Shown here one piece after another: positions 16,674 through 25,352 of a stretch of DNA of 64,000 nt. The notes below the pieces were generated by a model that was given only the letters and a program-made list of their open reading frames with translations, ran no database searches and was not told the DNA's origin. Position 1 is the first letter of the stretch. Every line of letters starts with the position of its first letter. The stretch comes from Nonomuraea roseoviolacea subsp. carminata. Its GTDB lineage: Bacteria; Actinomycetota; Actinomycetes; Streptosporangiales; Streptosporangiaceae. Location: assembly GCF_024172185.1 (NCBI RefSeq), contig NZ_JAMZEC010000001.1:9213001-9277000 (forward strand), read 5' to 3'. Made by a program: the position numbers and the translations under genes.

Positions 16674-19600
16674 TCAGCGGGTGTCCGGCCCGGTGGAGGG
16701 GGCGGAGCAGTCGCCCGCCTTGACCCCGGCCACCTTCCAGCCGGCGTCCGGGAACGGCGACATGAAGTGCGTCAGCAGGTCCACCGCGTAGTCCGGCACC
16801 TGGCCGCCCGGGTCGAGCAGCGACACCATCTGCGGCCCGTCCGCGCCGCGCAGCGTGATGGAGTCGCCCGTGCGCCCCGCGGCGAAGCCCGGCCGGGCGT
16901 CCACCGTCAGGCACGCCAGCCGCACCCCGGCGGCGCTGATCGACTGCCGGGCGCCGATGCGCCGCATCCGCTGGTCGTAGCGGCGCAGCGCCAGGGACGT
17001 GGCGCGGCCCAGCCGTACCGAGTCGTGGAAGACGTCGGCGCCGACCCTGCGGCTCAGGCGCACGTCCAGCCGCACGTCGGGCCGCAGGTCCACGCCCTTG
17101 GCCGCGATGTCCAGCCGGCCGTACGCGCCCTCGAAGCCCGGCGCGAGGTAGCCGACCGCGGCCGGCGCCTTCAGCCCGAACGGGACCCTGCCCGGCCGCA
17201 CCCGCAGCCACGACACGCGGCGCGCCGTGATCGAGACGTCCTCGATCGCGCTGCGCTCCAGCCCGAACTCGCCGCTGACCTGGTACGACAGGAAGCCGGT
17301 CGTGTACGGGACGTCCTTGGCGACGGCGAGGCGCTGGCGGGCGACCGGGTCGATGGTCAGCCCGGCGCGCACCGCGAGCCGCCCGGTGGGCACGGGCCTG
17401 GACATCACATCGGCGCCCTGGCCGCCGGGTCCGGGGCGGATGGTGGTGTCGGCGGCCAGGTCGGCGACGGAGAGCGCCACACCGCCGAGCCGCCCGCCCG
17501 GATCGACGAGCCCGCCCTCCACGGCCAGCCGCCCGTCGAGACCGTTCAGCCCCTTGCCCGTGGTCTGCCCCTTGCCCGTGGTCTGCCCCTTGCCCACGGC
17601 ACGGCCGGTTCCGGCGCTGGGGGCGGGGAGGGCCTTGTAGGTCAGGGCGGGGACGCGCAGGGCGCCGCCGGACGCGTCGGTGTCCAGCCCGAAGACGGCC
17701 GGCACGTCGCCGAGCTCCAGCTCGCCGCTGCCCGCCCCCGGCACGGTGACCGCGGCGCTGAGCCTCCTGACCGGCGCGGAGTCGGTGACGCGGATACGGG
17801 TGCGCGCCCCGTAGGTGCCCTGGACGTCCAGCGCCGCGGGAACCGGATCGACCGCCAGCCGCCCGCGCACGCCGCCCGCCTCGGCGTGGACCGTGAGCGA
17901 CCCCAGCGTCACGGCCGGGGCGATCCGGTACACGGCCCGCACGACGCCGTGCCCGCCGACCTCGAACGGCCCGATCGCCATGCTCGTGACCGTGCTCGGC
18001 AGGCCGGTGAGCGTGGCGCGCGCCTGCACCGGGACCGGCGAGAGGACGGAGCTGGCGAGGTAGACGTCGAGGCCGCCGCCCCGTGGCCGGAAGCCGTCGA
18101 ACGTGACCGCCCTCCTGGCCGGGTCCACGGTGACGCGGTCGGGCAGCCCGTTCAGGTCCACGTACGCCTGGACGCCGAAGCAGCCGCGCCCGGCGACGCA
18201 GAACGCGCCCTCCTGGCAGCCGGGCGTCCCGGGGGCACAGCGGCCGTCGACCAGCGAGACGCCGCCGCTCACGGCGGGGGCGGCGGTCATGCCGCGCAGA
18301 GCGCCCACCTTCCCCGCCCAGGCCCGCGCCCGCAGATCCAGCCGGGCGCCCGCGCCCTTCCCCGCCCGCGCGCCCGTCTCAGTGCTCGTCTCGGCGCCCG
18401 TCTCAGCACTCGTCTCGGCGCCCGTCTCCGCACTCGTCTCAGCGCTCGTCTCAGCGCCTGTCTCCGTGCCCGCTTCCGCGCCGCCACTGTTCTCGCGCGA
18501 GTCGGCCGGGCCGCCGGTGTAGGTGATCACTCCGTTCGCGGACGTCACGGACAGCCGTCCCGGGAGCGGACCGACGTGCCCCAGCAGCCCGAAGCGCAGG
18601 TCGCCCCGCGTGACGTCGGCGTCGAGCGCCAGCCGCTGACGCGCCGCCCCCAGCCCGGCCGTGAAGCCGGCCTCCTCCGGGGTGAAGTCCACGGTCCTCA
18701 GGCCCGTGACCCGCACGCTCGCGTCCAGGTCGCCGGTGGCCTCGTCGTAGTGGGCCGCCAGGTGCGGTCCCGTGGGCACGCGGACGCCGTCGTGGTTGGT
18801 GAAGGCCAGCTCCGCCGACCCCACCGCCCCCGACAGACCGCGGAAGCGGTACGCGCCGGGAGCCCACGAGGCGTCGAAGCGAGCCGGTACGCCGGTGACG
18901 CGCGCGGAGGCCCTGACGTACCGGCCGTCCACCTTGGCGCGCGCCAGCGCGGCGACGGAGCCGACGGACCGGTCGGACGTCCAGGCGAGGGCGCGGTCCG
19001 CGGTGTCGGCCACCAGCCGCACATGCCGCCCCGCACCCGCGATCTCCGCCCGCACGTCGTCGCCCTTCCCGCCGTCCCCCACAGCCCCGGAGGCCGGGGC
19101 GGCCGACGTGCCGGAGACGGGGGCGGCCGACGTCCCGGAGGCTGGGGCGGCCGGTCCCCTGGCGGCGTACAGCCGGACCCGGGGCAGCCGGGAGGTGCCC
19201 GTGACCTCGACCTCGGACCTCTCCCCCAGCGTCCAGGACGCCGCCACCTCGCCGCGCGTCCCGAACACGGTGGCGTCGACGGTCGGGCCCTGCTTCAGGT
19301 CCGTGTACGCCACCCGGGCCTCGCGGATCACGCCCGTCCCCCGGTAGACGGCCTTGCGGGCGGCCGGAGCAAGGGTCACGTCCACGTCGCCGGGGGTGTT
19401 GGACAGCTCGACCCGGGCCAGGCGCGTGCCGTCGAGGCTCGCCGCGGCGACGAACGACCGTCCCGGGGCGCCCTTCAGGCTGGCGCGGGGCGTGGCCCCG
19501 TACGTCACGTCGAGCCCGGACACCCCGGACACCAGCGCCGAGACGCCCAGCGCGGCCCCGTCCTTGATCATGGTGACGTGGCCGCCGCGCGGGCTGGACA

Positions 19601-21554
19601 CCGCGCCACCGCCCCGCTGGAGCACCACCGCGAGCCGGCCGATCGCCGAAGCCGACGTCTCGGTGACCCGGCGCGCGGCCGGGTCGGTCTCCAGGCGCAC
19701 CTCGGCGGGCAGCCCGTCGAGCTCGGCCCGCAGCACGGTCTCGGCGGCGGCCCGGTCGAAGCAGACCAGCTCGGCCGATCCCGCCCGGCCTCCGCCGGAG
19801 GTCACCTCCAGCGCGTGGCGTCCCTGGTCGGTCTCGTACGAGGCCGTCAGCGACGGCGGGACGTCCCGCAGCTTCGCGCTCATCGCCCTGGACAGGCGGC
19901 CGTCACGGTACGCGTAGCTGCGCAGCTCGGCGCGCCCGGCCGGGCTCGACCCGGAGAAGCGCACCCGGGCGGCCCCGTCGCGCCGGGCCAGCTCGACCCG
20001 GGCGCGGGTGGGCATGCGGTCGAGCACCGCGCGGACGTACCTGCCGCCGTCCACGGCCACCGCGTCCACCCTGGCGGGGGCGGACGCGGACACCTCCAAC
20101 GTGGGGGCGCCGAGCGCGGCGTCCACGGTGAGGCTCCCGGTCGCGGGCGTCTGGGTGAGGCTGACGGCGGTGCGGCCGGTCAGACCGGCCATGACGGCCG
20201 CGGACGCGCCCGGGTCCGTACGCTTCACCTCGGCCCGTACGCGCCGGCCGGACAGGTCGACGGTGAACGTCCCGCGGTCGGCCGCCGACAGGGACGCCCC
20301 CTTCCGGAGCCCGTCGAACCCGACCGAGACGCGCCCGTCGTACTCCGCCCACACGCGCGCCCGCAGCCTCTCCGCCTTCCGCGCCGCGCCGGGCAGCCGC
20401 CGCACGGCGAACCCGAGTCCCACGGCGCCCTCCTGAGGGCGGGCGGCGGGCACCAGGTCGGCGGCCAGGTCGGGAACGCCGTCGCCCGTCACGTCGGCCG
20501 CCACGGGCACCGCCACGGGGCGGACGGCCGAGCAGGACACCGGCACCTCGGCGCTCTCCACGCACAGCCGATACGCCAACCCGGGCGCCGCCGCCGCGCC
20601 GGCCGGCGCCGTCTCCGCCGCGGCGGCGCCCTGAGCCGCCACCGGGGCCCGCCCCTGCGCCACGTCGGCAGCACGGGCTCGCGTCGCCGCCACCGCCAGT
20701 CCCGGGGCCACCTCCGCCGCGCGGGCCGGCGCCGTCTCCGCCACGTGCGCTCGCGTCACCTCCGCCGCAAGGCCCGGCGCCGCCTCCATCCGCAGGGGCT
20801 CCGCAACGGGCGCCCCGCCCTTGAAGGCCGCGCCTTCCCGCTCGCCGCCGCCGTTACCCGCCCGACGCACTGCACGGCCCAATCCTGCGCCGCCTCCCGC
20901 TGCGCCGCGCCCCTCTGCGCCGCCTCCCGCTGCGCCGCCTCCCGCTGCGCCGCCTCCCGCTGCGCCGCCTCCGCCGCCGCCGAGCGCGCCGGTGAGGGTG
21001 TCGGTCAGGGAGCGCGACAGCGCGGCCGGCGGGATCTTCACCGTCAGGGGGCGGGCGTCCTTGGTGTCGGGGAGGACGGACCGCACGTCAGGCCCCTTGG
21101 CGCCGACCTGACGGGACGCCTCGCGCTCGACCTCGCTCACCAGCCGCGAGCCCGCCGGAACGGTGATCTCCGGCGCGGCGGGGCCTTCGGGCCGCCCGCC
21201 GGCCTCCCGGAGGGCGGGGGAAGGCTCCATGGGGACGTTCACGGTGGCGGGAGCGGGACGCCGGACGGACGGCACCGGCCGCACCTCCGCCCCGGCGACC
21301 GAGGCGACCCCAGCGACCGCGGCGGAGGCGGAGGTGGAGGTGGAGGAACGCGCCGTCCGGGCGGCGCCGGAGACTTGCGCCGCCCGGACGGTACCCCGCA
21401 TCGGGTGGGGCGCCACGCCATCCACGGCCGCCGCTCCCGCCGGCCCCGCGGCCGACGCGGGCTCCGCCGCTGTGGAACCCGCCGTCAGCACGGCACCGGC
21501 CAAGGACGCGGAGGCGAGCACGCGCGCGAACGCGTGCCGTGGATACCGCGACAT
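16674..21554 (-). CDS. Very large secreted repeat protein of unknown function
   Basis: 1,626 residues. Signal peptide MSRYPRHAFARVLASASLAG... (residues 1-36, cut near ASA). Residues ~37-330 are disordered, Ala/Gly/Pro-rich, with a GGGAA run at 190-225 and Ala-rich AETAPA-like repeats. A short DVTGDGVPDLA calcium-loop-like segment lies at 354-364. From ~380 to the end it is beta-rich, with a recurring L-x-(G/D/N)-(L/V/T)-P-x-x-(V/F) turn at about residues 511, 562, 612, 717, 886, 994, 1134, 1182 and 1281. Low-complexity linkers at 800-825, 1028-1062 and 1318-1335 are encoded by DNA minisatellites. Four Cys cluster at 1106-1125. No membrane anchor or sorting signal. A long cell-surface or extracellular beta-repeat scaffold is likely; function unknown. 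Confidence 0.85.
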   Translation of the reverse strand: MSRYPRHAFARVLASASLAGAVLTAGSTAAEPASAAGPAGAAAVDGVAPHPMRGTVRAAQVSGAARTARSSTSTSASAAVAGVASVAGAEVRPVPSVRRPAPATVNVPMEPSPALREAGGRPEGPAAPEITVPAGSRLVSEVEREASRQVGAKGPDVRSVLPDTKDARPLTVKIPPAALSRSLTDTLTGALGGGGGGAAGGGAAGGGAAGGGAEGRGAAGGGAGLGRAVRRAGNGGGEREGAAFKGGAPVAEPLRMEAAPGLAAEVTRAHVAETAPARAAEVAPGLAVAATRARAADVAQGRAPVAAQGAAAAETAPAGAAAAPGLAYRLCVESAEVPVSCSAVRPVAVPVAADVTGDGVPDLAADLVPAARPQEGAVGLGFAVRRLPGAARKAERLRARVWAEYDGRVSVGFDGLRKGASLSAADRGTFTVDLSGRRVRAEVKRTDPGASAAVMAGLTGRTAVSLTQTPATGSLTVDAALGAPTLEVSASAPARVDAVAVDGGRYVRAVLDRMPTRARVELARRDGAARVRFSGSSPAGRAELRSYAYRDGRLSRAMSAKLRDVPPSLTASYETDQGRHALEVTSGGGRAGSAELVCFDRAAAETVLRAELDGLPAEVRLETDPAARRVTETSASAIGRLAVVLQRGGGAVSSPRGGHVTMIKDGAALGVSALVSGVSGLDVTYGATPRASLKGAPGRSFVAAASLDGTRLARVELSNTPGDVDVTLAPAARKAVYRGTGVIREARVAYTDLKQGPTVDATVFGTRGEVAASWTLGERSEVEVTGTSRLPRVRLYAARGPAAPASGTSAAPVSGTSAAPASGAVGDGGKGDDVRAEIAGAGRHVRLVADTADRALAWTSDRSVGSVAALARAKVDGRYVRASARVTGVPARFDASWAPGAYRFRGLSGAVGSAELAFTNHDGVRVPTGPHLAAHYDEATGDLDASVRVTGLRTVDFTPEEAGFTAGLGAARQRLALDADVTRGDLRFGLLGHVGPLPGRLSVTSANGVITYTGGPADSRENSGGAEAGTETGAETSAETSAETGAETSAETGAETSTETGARAGKGAGARLDLRARAWAGKVGALRGMTAAPAVSGGVSLVDGRCAPGTPGCQEGAFCVAGRGCFGVQAYVDLNGLPDRVTVDPARRAVTFDGFRPRGGGLDVYLASSVLSPVPVQARATLTGLPSTVTSMAIGPFEVGGHGVVRAVYRIAPAVTLGSLTVHAEAGGVRGRLAVDPVPAALDVQGTYGARTRIRVTDSAPVRRLSAAVTVPGAGSGELELGDVPAVFGLDTDASGGALRVPALTYKALPAPSAGTGRAVGKGQTTGKGQTTGKGLNGLDGRLAVEGGLVDPGGRLGGVALSVADLAADTTIRPGPGGQGADVMSRPVPTGRLAVRAGLTIDPVARQRLAVAKDVPYTTGFLSYQVSGEFGLERSAIEDVSITARRVSWLRVRPGRVPFGLKAPAAVGYLAPGFEGAYGRLDIAAKGVDLRPDVRLDVRLSRRVGADVFHDSVRLGRATSLALRRYDQRMRRIGARQSISAAGVRLACLTVDARPGFAAGRTGDSITLRGADGPQMVSLLDPGGQVPDYAVDLLTHFMSPFPDAGWKVAGVKAGDCSAPSTGPDTR
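17551..17598. repeat. 18-bp tandem repeat inside the giant gene
   Basis: CCCTTGCCCGTGGTCTGC twice plus a 12-base partial copy, encoding the GKGQTT repeat near residues 1320-1334. Confidence 0.9.
18368..18475. repeat. 12/24-bp degenerate repeats inside the giant gene
   Basis: GTCTC-centred 12-base units in pairs (GCCCGTCTCAGT / GCTCGTCTCGGC types), encoding the ETGAETSA-type linker at residues ~1028-1062. Confidence 0.8.
20885..20985. repeat. 15-bp tandem repeat inside the giant gene
   Basis: About six copies of CTGCGCCGCCTCCCG, one interrupted, encoding the Gly-Gly-Gly-Ala-Ala run at residues ~190-225. Coding minisatellite; copy number is expected to vary among strains. Confidence 0.85.
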
Positions 21555-21707
21555 CTAACGCCTTACCCCCGAAGCGGTCTCAATCATCACATCTCTAACA
21601 AGAGTTACGACCCGACCACATTTCCTCACTGGTCGTCAATCTGGACCCGACATGGGGCTCCAGGTGTCGATCACTCTGCCGGTGCGATGCCGCCCCGCGT
21701 GTCGCGT

Positions 21708-23027
21708 TCAGCGCTCCATGACCGTGACGCCGAGCGCCTGCGGCAGGTACCTGACCTCGCTGTAGACCGAGCGGCTCTTCCCGCCGACCTTGGCCACCCC
21801 GCTGTGGATGCCGTACGCGGAGGTGCCGTTGAACCACGGACCGCCGCTGTCCCCGGGCTTGGTGACCGCCTTGTCCATGGCGACCATGTCGCACTCCTGG
21901 TCGAAGCACAGGTTGATCCGGTAGATCTTGGCGCTGGACTTGTAGCCGCTCGTCCGGCCGTAGTTCGACAGGCGCACGCCCTGCACGGCCCAGCGGGTCT
22001 CGTCCACGTACCGGGTCTTGCCCTTGTTGTAGTAGAAGGTCTTCGCCGCCGTGTAGCTGCCGCGCGAGAACCACGCCACGTCGCCGTGACCGCCGCTGTG
22101 GCTGCCCTTGCGGGTGACGATGGTGTAGTCGTTCGTGTCGTGGTTGTGGTAGCGCTGCTTCGAGGGATAACCGCAGTGGGCCGCCGTCGTGACTCCCGTC
22201 GTGCTGCCCTTCTTGACGGTGAACCCGGTGGTGCAGTGCGCTTCGCCGCCCGTGGTGTTCAGCAGGCCGCCGCCGCGGAGGTACGCCTGGGGCTGGTACT
22301 CGAGCTGGTCGGCGACCTCGATGTCGACCTTGATGGCGGGGTTGGCGGACGCCAGCCGGGCGGGCAGGAGAGAGGCGCGGAAGCGCTCCTTGGCCGCCGG
22401 GTCGGTGATCGGCTCCTTCGGCTGCGTCCGGATGGTGATGACGCCGGTCTGGACGTCGTACTCGCCGGCGCTGGTGGCGACGTCGGGCCGGGCGAGGATC
22501 TCGTAGTGCGTGGCCTTGAGCGTCTGCCGCAGCTCCTCCTCGGAGTACGGCCGGCCGCCGAAGACCTTCACGGGGTGGCGCACGGTCTTGGCGAGGTTCG
22601 TCACCGTCGTGGGGGCCTCACCCTTGAAGGCGATCGACGCGCTGGAACCGTCCTCGGAGATCACCGCTCCGGCGTAGGTGTCGGGGAAGGAGTCCCGCGC
22701 CTCGTTGGCGACCCTGACGAAGTCGTCCTGCCAGCCGTAGCGGGCGACGGCCTCCTCCAGCGTGATGCCCTCCTCGGTGGCCGCCTGCCGGAGGTCCTCC
22801 ATCTCGGCGGCGTCGACGTTGCCGACACTGGCCGTGTCCTCCGCCGTCTCCTCCGGGCCGCTCTCCTCGGGCACGTCGGCGGAGTCGTCCTGCGTGACGG
22901 CCTCGGCCTTAGGGGTCTCGCCGCCGGTGGCCGCCCCGGAGCCCGGGGTGGCGCCGTACGCGACGGCGGGGGCCACGGATATCGCGACGGTGGCCGCGAC
23001 CGCGACCCCGAGTAACCTACTGATCAC
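21708..23027 (-). CDS. Secreted S1-family serine protease with prosegment (alpha-lytic/streptogrisin-like)
   Basis: 439 residues. Signal peptide residues 1-25, then an acidic prosegment (~26-260) with a region EITLxxAVARYGWQDDF- and YSEEELRQTL-like features. The protease domain runs ~255-439 with H284 (TTAAHCG), D316 (GDVAWF) and S394 (PGDSGGP). Disulfide pairs C265/C285 and C374/C379 are plausible. It ends at the beta-barrel without a C-terminal binding module. Expected to be exported by Sec and matured by self-cleavage. Divergent from a SARP-type regulator with 163 bases between. Confidence 0.92.
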   Translation of the reverse strand: MISRLLGVAVAATVAISVAPAVAYGATPGSGAATGGETPKAEAVTQDDSADVPEESGPEETAEDTASVGNVDAAEMEDLRQAATEEGITLEEAVARYGWQDDFVRVANEARDSFPDTYAGAVISEDGSSASIAFKGEAPTTVTNLAKTVRHPVKVFGGRPYSEEELRQTLKATHYEILARPDVATSAGEYDVQTGVITIRTQPKEPITDPAAKERFRASLLPARLASANPAIKVDIEVADQLEYQPQAYLRGGGLLNTTGGEAHCTTGFTVKKGSTTGVTTAAHCGYPSKQRYHNHDTNDYTIVTRKGSHSGGHGDVAWFSRGSYTAAKTFYYNKGKTRYVDETRWAVQGVRLSNYGRTSGYKSSAKIYRINLCFDQECDMVAMDKAVTKPGDSGGPWFNGTSAYGIHSGVAKVGGKSRSVYSEVRYLPQALGVTVMER

Positions 23028-23135
23028 GTGCCGGTCCTTTCTTCATGTCCCTCATGCGGGACAGACGCGGCAAGATCATCACAGGTGGCGGTTCACAAAC
23101 GGTTCACCTCACAGCGTCATCGGTCATGACATATC

Positions 23136-23161
23136 GTCCTTTATCGTGTTGTCCTTTATCG
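23136..23161. promoter_or_regulatory. Direct repeat upstream of the SARP regulator
   Basis: GTCCTTTATCG occurs at 23136-23146 and again at 23151-23161, start to start 15 bases, ending 30 bases before the SARP gene and ~110 bases upstream of the divergent protease. SARP proteins bind direct heptamer repeats, so self-control is possible. AT-rich against its surroundings. Confidence 0.45.
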
Positions 23162-23190
23162 GGAGATCGACGTCGGGCCGTGAGGCCTGA

Positions 23191-23934
23191 GTGGAGGTAC
23201 GCCTCCTCGGCGCGCTGCACGTCCTGACCGCCGACGGCCGTACCGTCGCGGTGACACGGCGCAAGCACCGCCAGCTCCTCGCCCTGCTGTGCCTGACCCC
23301 CGGCCTCGGCGTCTCGGTCGACCGGCTGGTCCGCGGGCTCTGGAACGGCCGGGAGCCGCGATCCGCGCGGGGGAACGTCAAGACCTACGTCTGCGACCTG
23401 CGCGTCCTGCTCGGCCCGGAGGTCACGATCGAGCCCGTCCCCCAGGGGTACCGCGTCGAGGGCGCCGACGTGGACGCCGTGCGGTTCGCGGCCCTGGCCG
23501 ACGCCGGCCGGCGGGCCCTGGAGGGCGGACGGCACGAGGAGGCGGCCCGCGAGCTGGCGGGGGCGCTCGCGCTGTGGACCGGGCCCGCCCTCGACGGCCT
23601 CGGCGACGGCATCGACCCCCTCGGCATGGCCGCCGCCCGGCTCACCTGCCGGCGCCTGTCCGCGGTGCACGACCACGTGGAGGCGCTGCTGGCGCTGCGG
23701 CGCCTGGACGAGGCCGTCGCCCACCTGCTGGCGGCGCTCGCCGACGAGCCGCTGCGCGAGCGGCTCTGGGCGCAGCTCATGCTGGCGCTCTACCGGGACG
23801 GCCGGCGGGCGGAGGCCCTGGACGCCTACCGGGGCGCCCGGGCGGTCATCGCGGAGTCGCAGGGGCTGGACCCCGGCAGGGAGCTGACGGCCCTGCACGC
23901 GAGGATCCTCGCCGACGACCCGTCACTGGGCTGA
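23191..23934 (+). CDS. BTAD-domain transcriptional regulator (SARP/AfsR-DnrI type)
   Basis: 247 residues, GTG start at 23191. N-terminal winged-helix (MEVRLLGALHVLTADGRTV, HRQLLALLCLTPGLGVSVDRLVRGLW, NVKTYVCDLRVLLG) about residues 1-95, then a bacterial transcriptional activator domain of TPR-like helices with LTCRRLSAVHDHVEALLALRR and RERLWAQLMLALYRDGRRAEALDAYRGAR. This is the size of a small SARP lacking NB-ARC. SARPs often drive antibiotic clusters, but no biosynthetic genes lie in the window; the divergent protease is the nearest target. Confidence 0.88.
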   Translation: MEVRLLGALHVLTADGRTVAVTRRKHRQLLALLCLTPGLGVSVDRLVRGLWNGREPRSARGNVKTYVCDLRVLLGPEVTIEPVPQGYRVEGADVDAVRFAALADAGRRALEGGRHEEAARELAGALALWTGPALDGLGDGIDPLGMAAARLTCRRLSAVHDHVEALLALRRLDEAVAHLLAALADEPLRERLWAQLMLALYRDGRRAEALDAYRGARAVIAESQGLDPGRELTALHARILADDPSLG

Positions 23935-23963
23935 ACCCCCGCGGCCCGCTTCCCGACCGGCCA

Positions 23964-24014
23964 CGCCGTGGAGGACGGCCGCGTCTTGGCGCGGCGCACG
24001 CCTCCGGCGGTTTT
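23964..24014 (+). terminator. Possible imperfect terminator hairpin
   Basis: Complementary GC-rich segments around CGTGGAGGACGGCCGCG and CGCGGCG...CGCCTCCGG, followed by GGCGGTTTT, beginning about 30 bases past the SARP stop. Pairing is imperfect. Confidence 0.35.
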
Positions 24015-24090
24015 GTACCCGGCGGTCCTGCCCTGGTCGGTCAGGTAGGCATTCTCGACGATTGACAACGAGCGCCCCCATCCAACACCA

Positions 24091-24112
24091 TTTCACTATT
24101 CGACTAGTGAAA
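24091..24112. promoter_or_regulatory. GntR (YtrA-type) operator palindrome
   Basis: TTTCACTA (24091-24098) and its exact reverse complement TAGTGAAA (24105-24112) flank TTCGAC. It lies right before the GntR gene start at 24124 and so probably overlaps its promoter/leader. It fits an autoregulated GntR-ABC operon. Confidence 0.7.
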
Positions 24113-24123
24113 GGGTGTTTTGG

Positions 24124-24516
24124 TTGATCGAGTTCAACCTGGACCGCGGCTCGGGGGTTTCGACGTACCTGCAGCTCGTTCACCAGGTCAAACAAGCGCT
24201 CCGGCTCGGTACGCTGCGGCCCGGCGACCAGTTGCCGACCGCCCGCGAGGTGGTCGAGAGCCTGGCCATCAACCCCAACACCGTGCTCAAGGCGTACCGG
24301 GAGCTGGAGCGCGAAGGTCTGGTCGAGGGGCGGCCGGGGATGGGGACGTTCGTCCGGCAGGGCATCGCGGGTGCGACGCTCGCCGAGCACACGCGGCTGC
24401 GGCGCAGTCTGGAGGAGTGGGTGCGCGACGCCCGCGCGGCCGGGCTCGATCAGGAGGATCTGCGGGCGCTGTTCACCGTGGTCCTGGCCGACGCCGCGAA
24501 GGAGGGCGTGGCATGA
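24124..24516 (+). CDS. Short GntR-family regulator (YtrA type)
   Basis: 130 residues from TTG 24124 (MIEFNLDRGSGVSTYLQLV), the usual beginning of this subfamily; GTG 24115 is in frame but has no room for a Shine-Dalgarno. Winged helix at residues ~10-75 (GTLRPGDQLPTAREVVESLAINPNTVLKAYRELEREGLVEG, in pieces), then a short helical dimer tail. YtrA proteins repress adjoining ABC exporter genes until cell-envelope stress. Its stop overlaps the ATP-ase gene start (ATGA), and a palindrome lies upstream. Confidence 0.9.
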   Translation: MIEFNLDRGSGVSTYLQLVHQVKQALRLGTLRPGDQLPTAREVVESLAINPNTVLKAYRELEREGLVEGRPGMGTFVRQGIAGATLAEHTRLRRSLEEWVRDARAAGLDQEDLRALFTVVLADAAKEGVA

Positions 24517-25352
24517 GGCCCGCGCTGGAGGCGACCGGGCTGGGAGTCCGCTATCGCCGCACGTGGGCGTTGCGCGACTGCTCGCTGTCCGTGCCCGCCG
24601 GGCGCGTGGCGGCGCTCGTCGGGCCTAACGGCGCGGGCAAGACCACGCTCATGCACGCGGCCGTGGGCCTGTTGCGGCCGACGCTGGGAAGCGTCCGCGT
24701 GGCCGGCGAGGCGGCGTTCGTGGCGCAGGACAAGCCGCTGTACGAGAGCTTTACCGTCGCCGAGATGCTCGCCTTCGGCCGCCGCATGAACACCCGCTGG
24801 GACGACGCCGCCGACCGGCTCGCCGGGCTGGGCATCCCGCTGAAGCAGAAGGTGAGCGGGCTGTCGGGCGGGCAGCAGGCGCAGGTGGCGCTCACGCTGG
24901 CACTGGCCTGTCGGCCCGACCTGCTCGTGCTGGACGAACCGCTGGCCAACCTCGACCCCGTCGCCCGCCACGACGTGATGCGCTCGATCATGGCGGAGGT
25001 GGCCGGCCGGGAGCTGACCGTGCTGCTGTCCTCGCACGTCGTCTCCGACCTGGAGGAGACGTGCGACTGGCTGGTCGTGCTGAACGGGGGCCGGCTCCAG
25101 GTCAGCGGCGACATCGAGGACCTGCTCGACGGGCATCTCGTGCTCACCGGGCCGGAGGGGGCATCGGCGGCGGGCACGCAGGTGGTGGGCGCGAGCCGCG
25201 TCGGCAGGCAGGTCAGCATGCTGGTCAGGGGCGCGCCCCCGCTCGATCCGCGCTGGCAGGCGCGCCGCCCCGGGCTGGAGGAGCTCGTCATGGGCTACCT
25301 GCGCAGCCCCGAGTCGGCGGCGCTGCCGGGACTGACGGGGGTGGGCGCGTGA
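24513..25352 (+). CDS. ABC transporter ATP-binding protein
   Basis: 279 residues. Walker A GPNGAGKTT at ~39-47, Q-loop AFVAQDKPLYESFTV, signature LSGGQQAQVAL at ~120, Walker B LLVLDEPLANLDP, and switch His in LLSSHVV. The last ~60 residues are a variable accessory domain. It begins inside the GntR stop (ATGA) and ends inside the permease start (GTGA), so three genes are translated as a unit. Likely an exporter for an antibiotic or envelope-active peptide, by analogy to YtrA operons; substrate unknown. Confidence 0.92.
   Translation: MRPALEATGLGVRYRRTWALRDCSLSVPAGRVAALVGPNGAGKTTLMHAAVGLLRPTLGSVRVAGEAAFVAQDKPLYESFTVAEMLAFGRRMNTRWDDAADRLAGLGIPLKQKVSGLSGGQQAQVALTLALACRPDLLVLDEPLANLDPVARHDVMRSIMAEVAGRELTVLLSSHVVSDLEETCDWLVVLNGGRLQVSGDIEDLLDGHLVLTGPEGASAAGTQVVGASRVGRQVSMLVRGAPPLDPRWQARRPGLEELVMGYLRSPESAALPGLTGVGA

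Noticed and set aside
16659..23015. A 2,118-codon plus-strand open frame opposite the giant protein and S1 protease
   Set aside because: His/Arg/Gly-rich shadow; the minus strand has a signal peptide, catalytic triad and normal composition.
24115..24123. GTG 24115 as start of the YtrA-type regulator
   Set aside because: Shine-Dalgarno would touch the codon; homologues begin MIEF..., matching TTG 24124.
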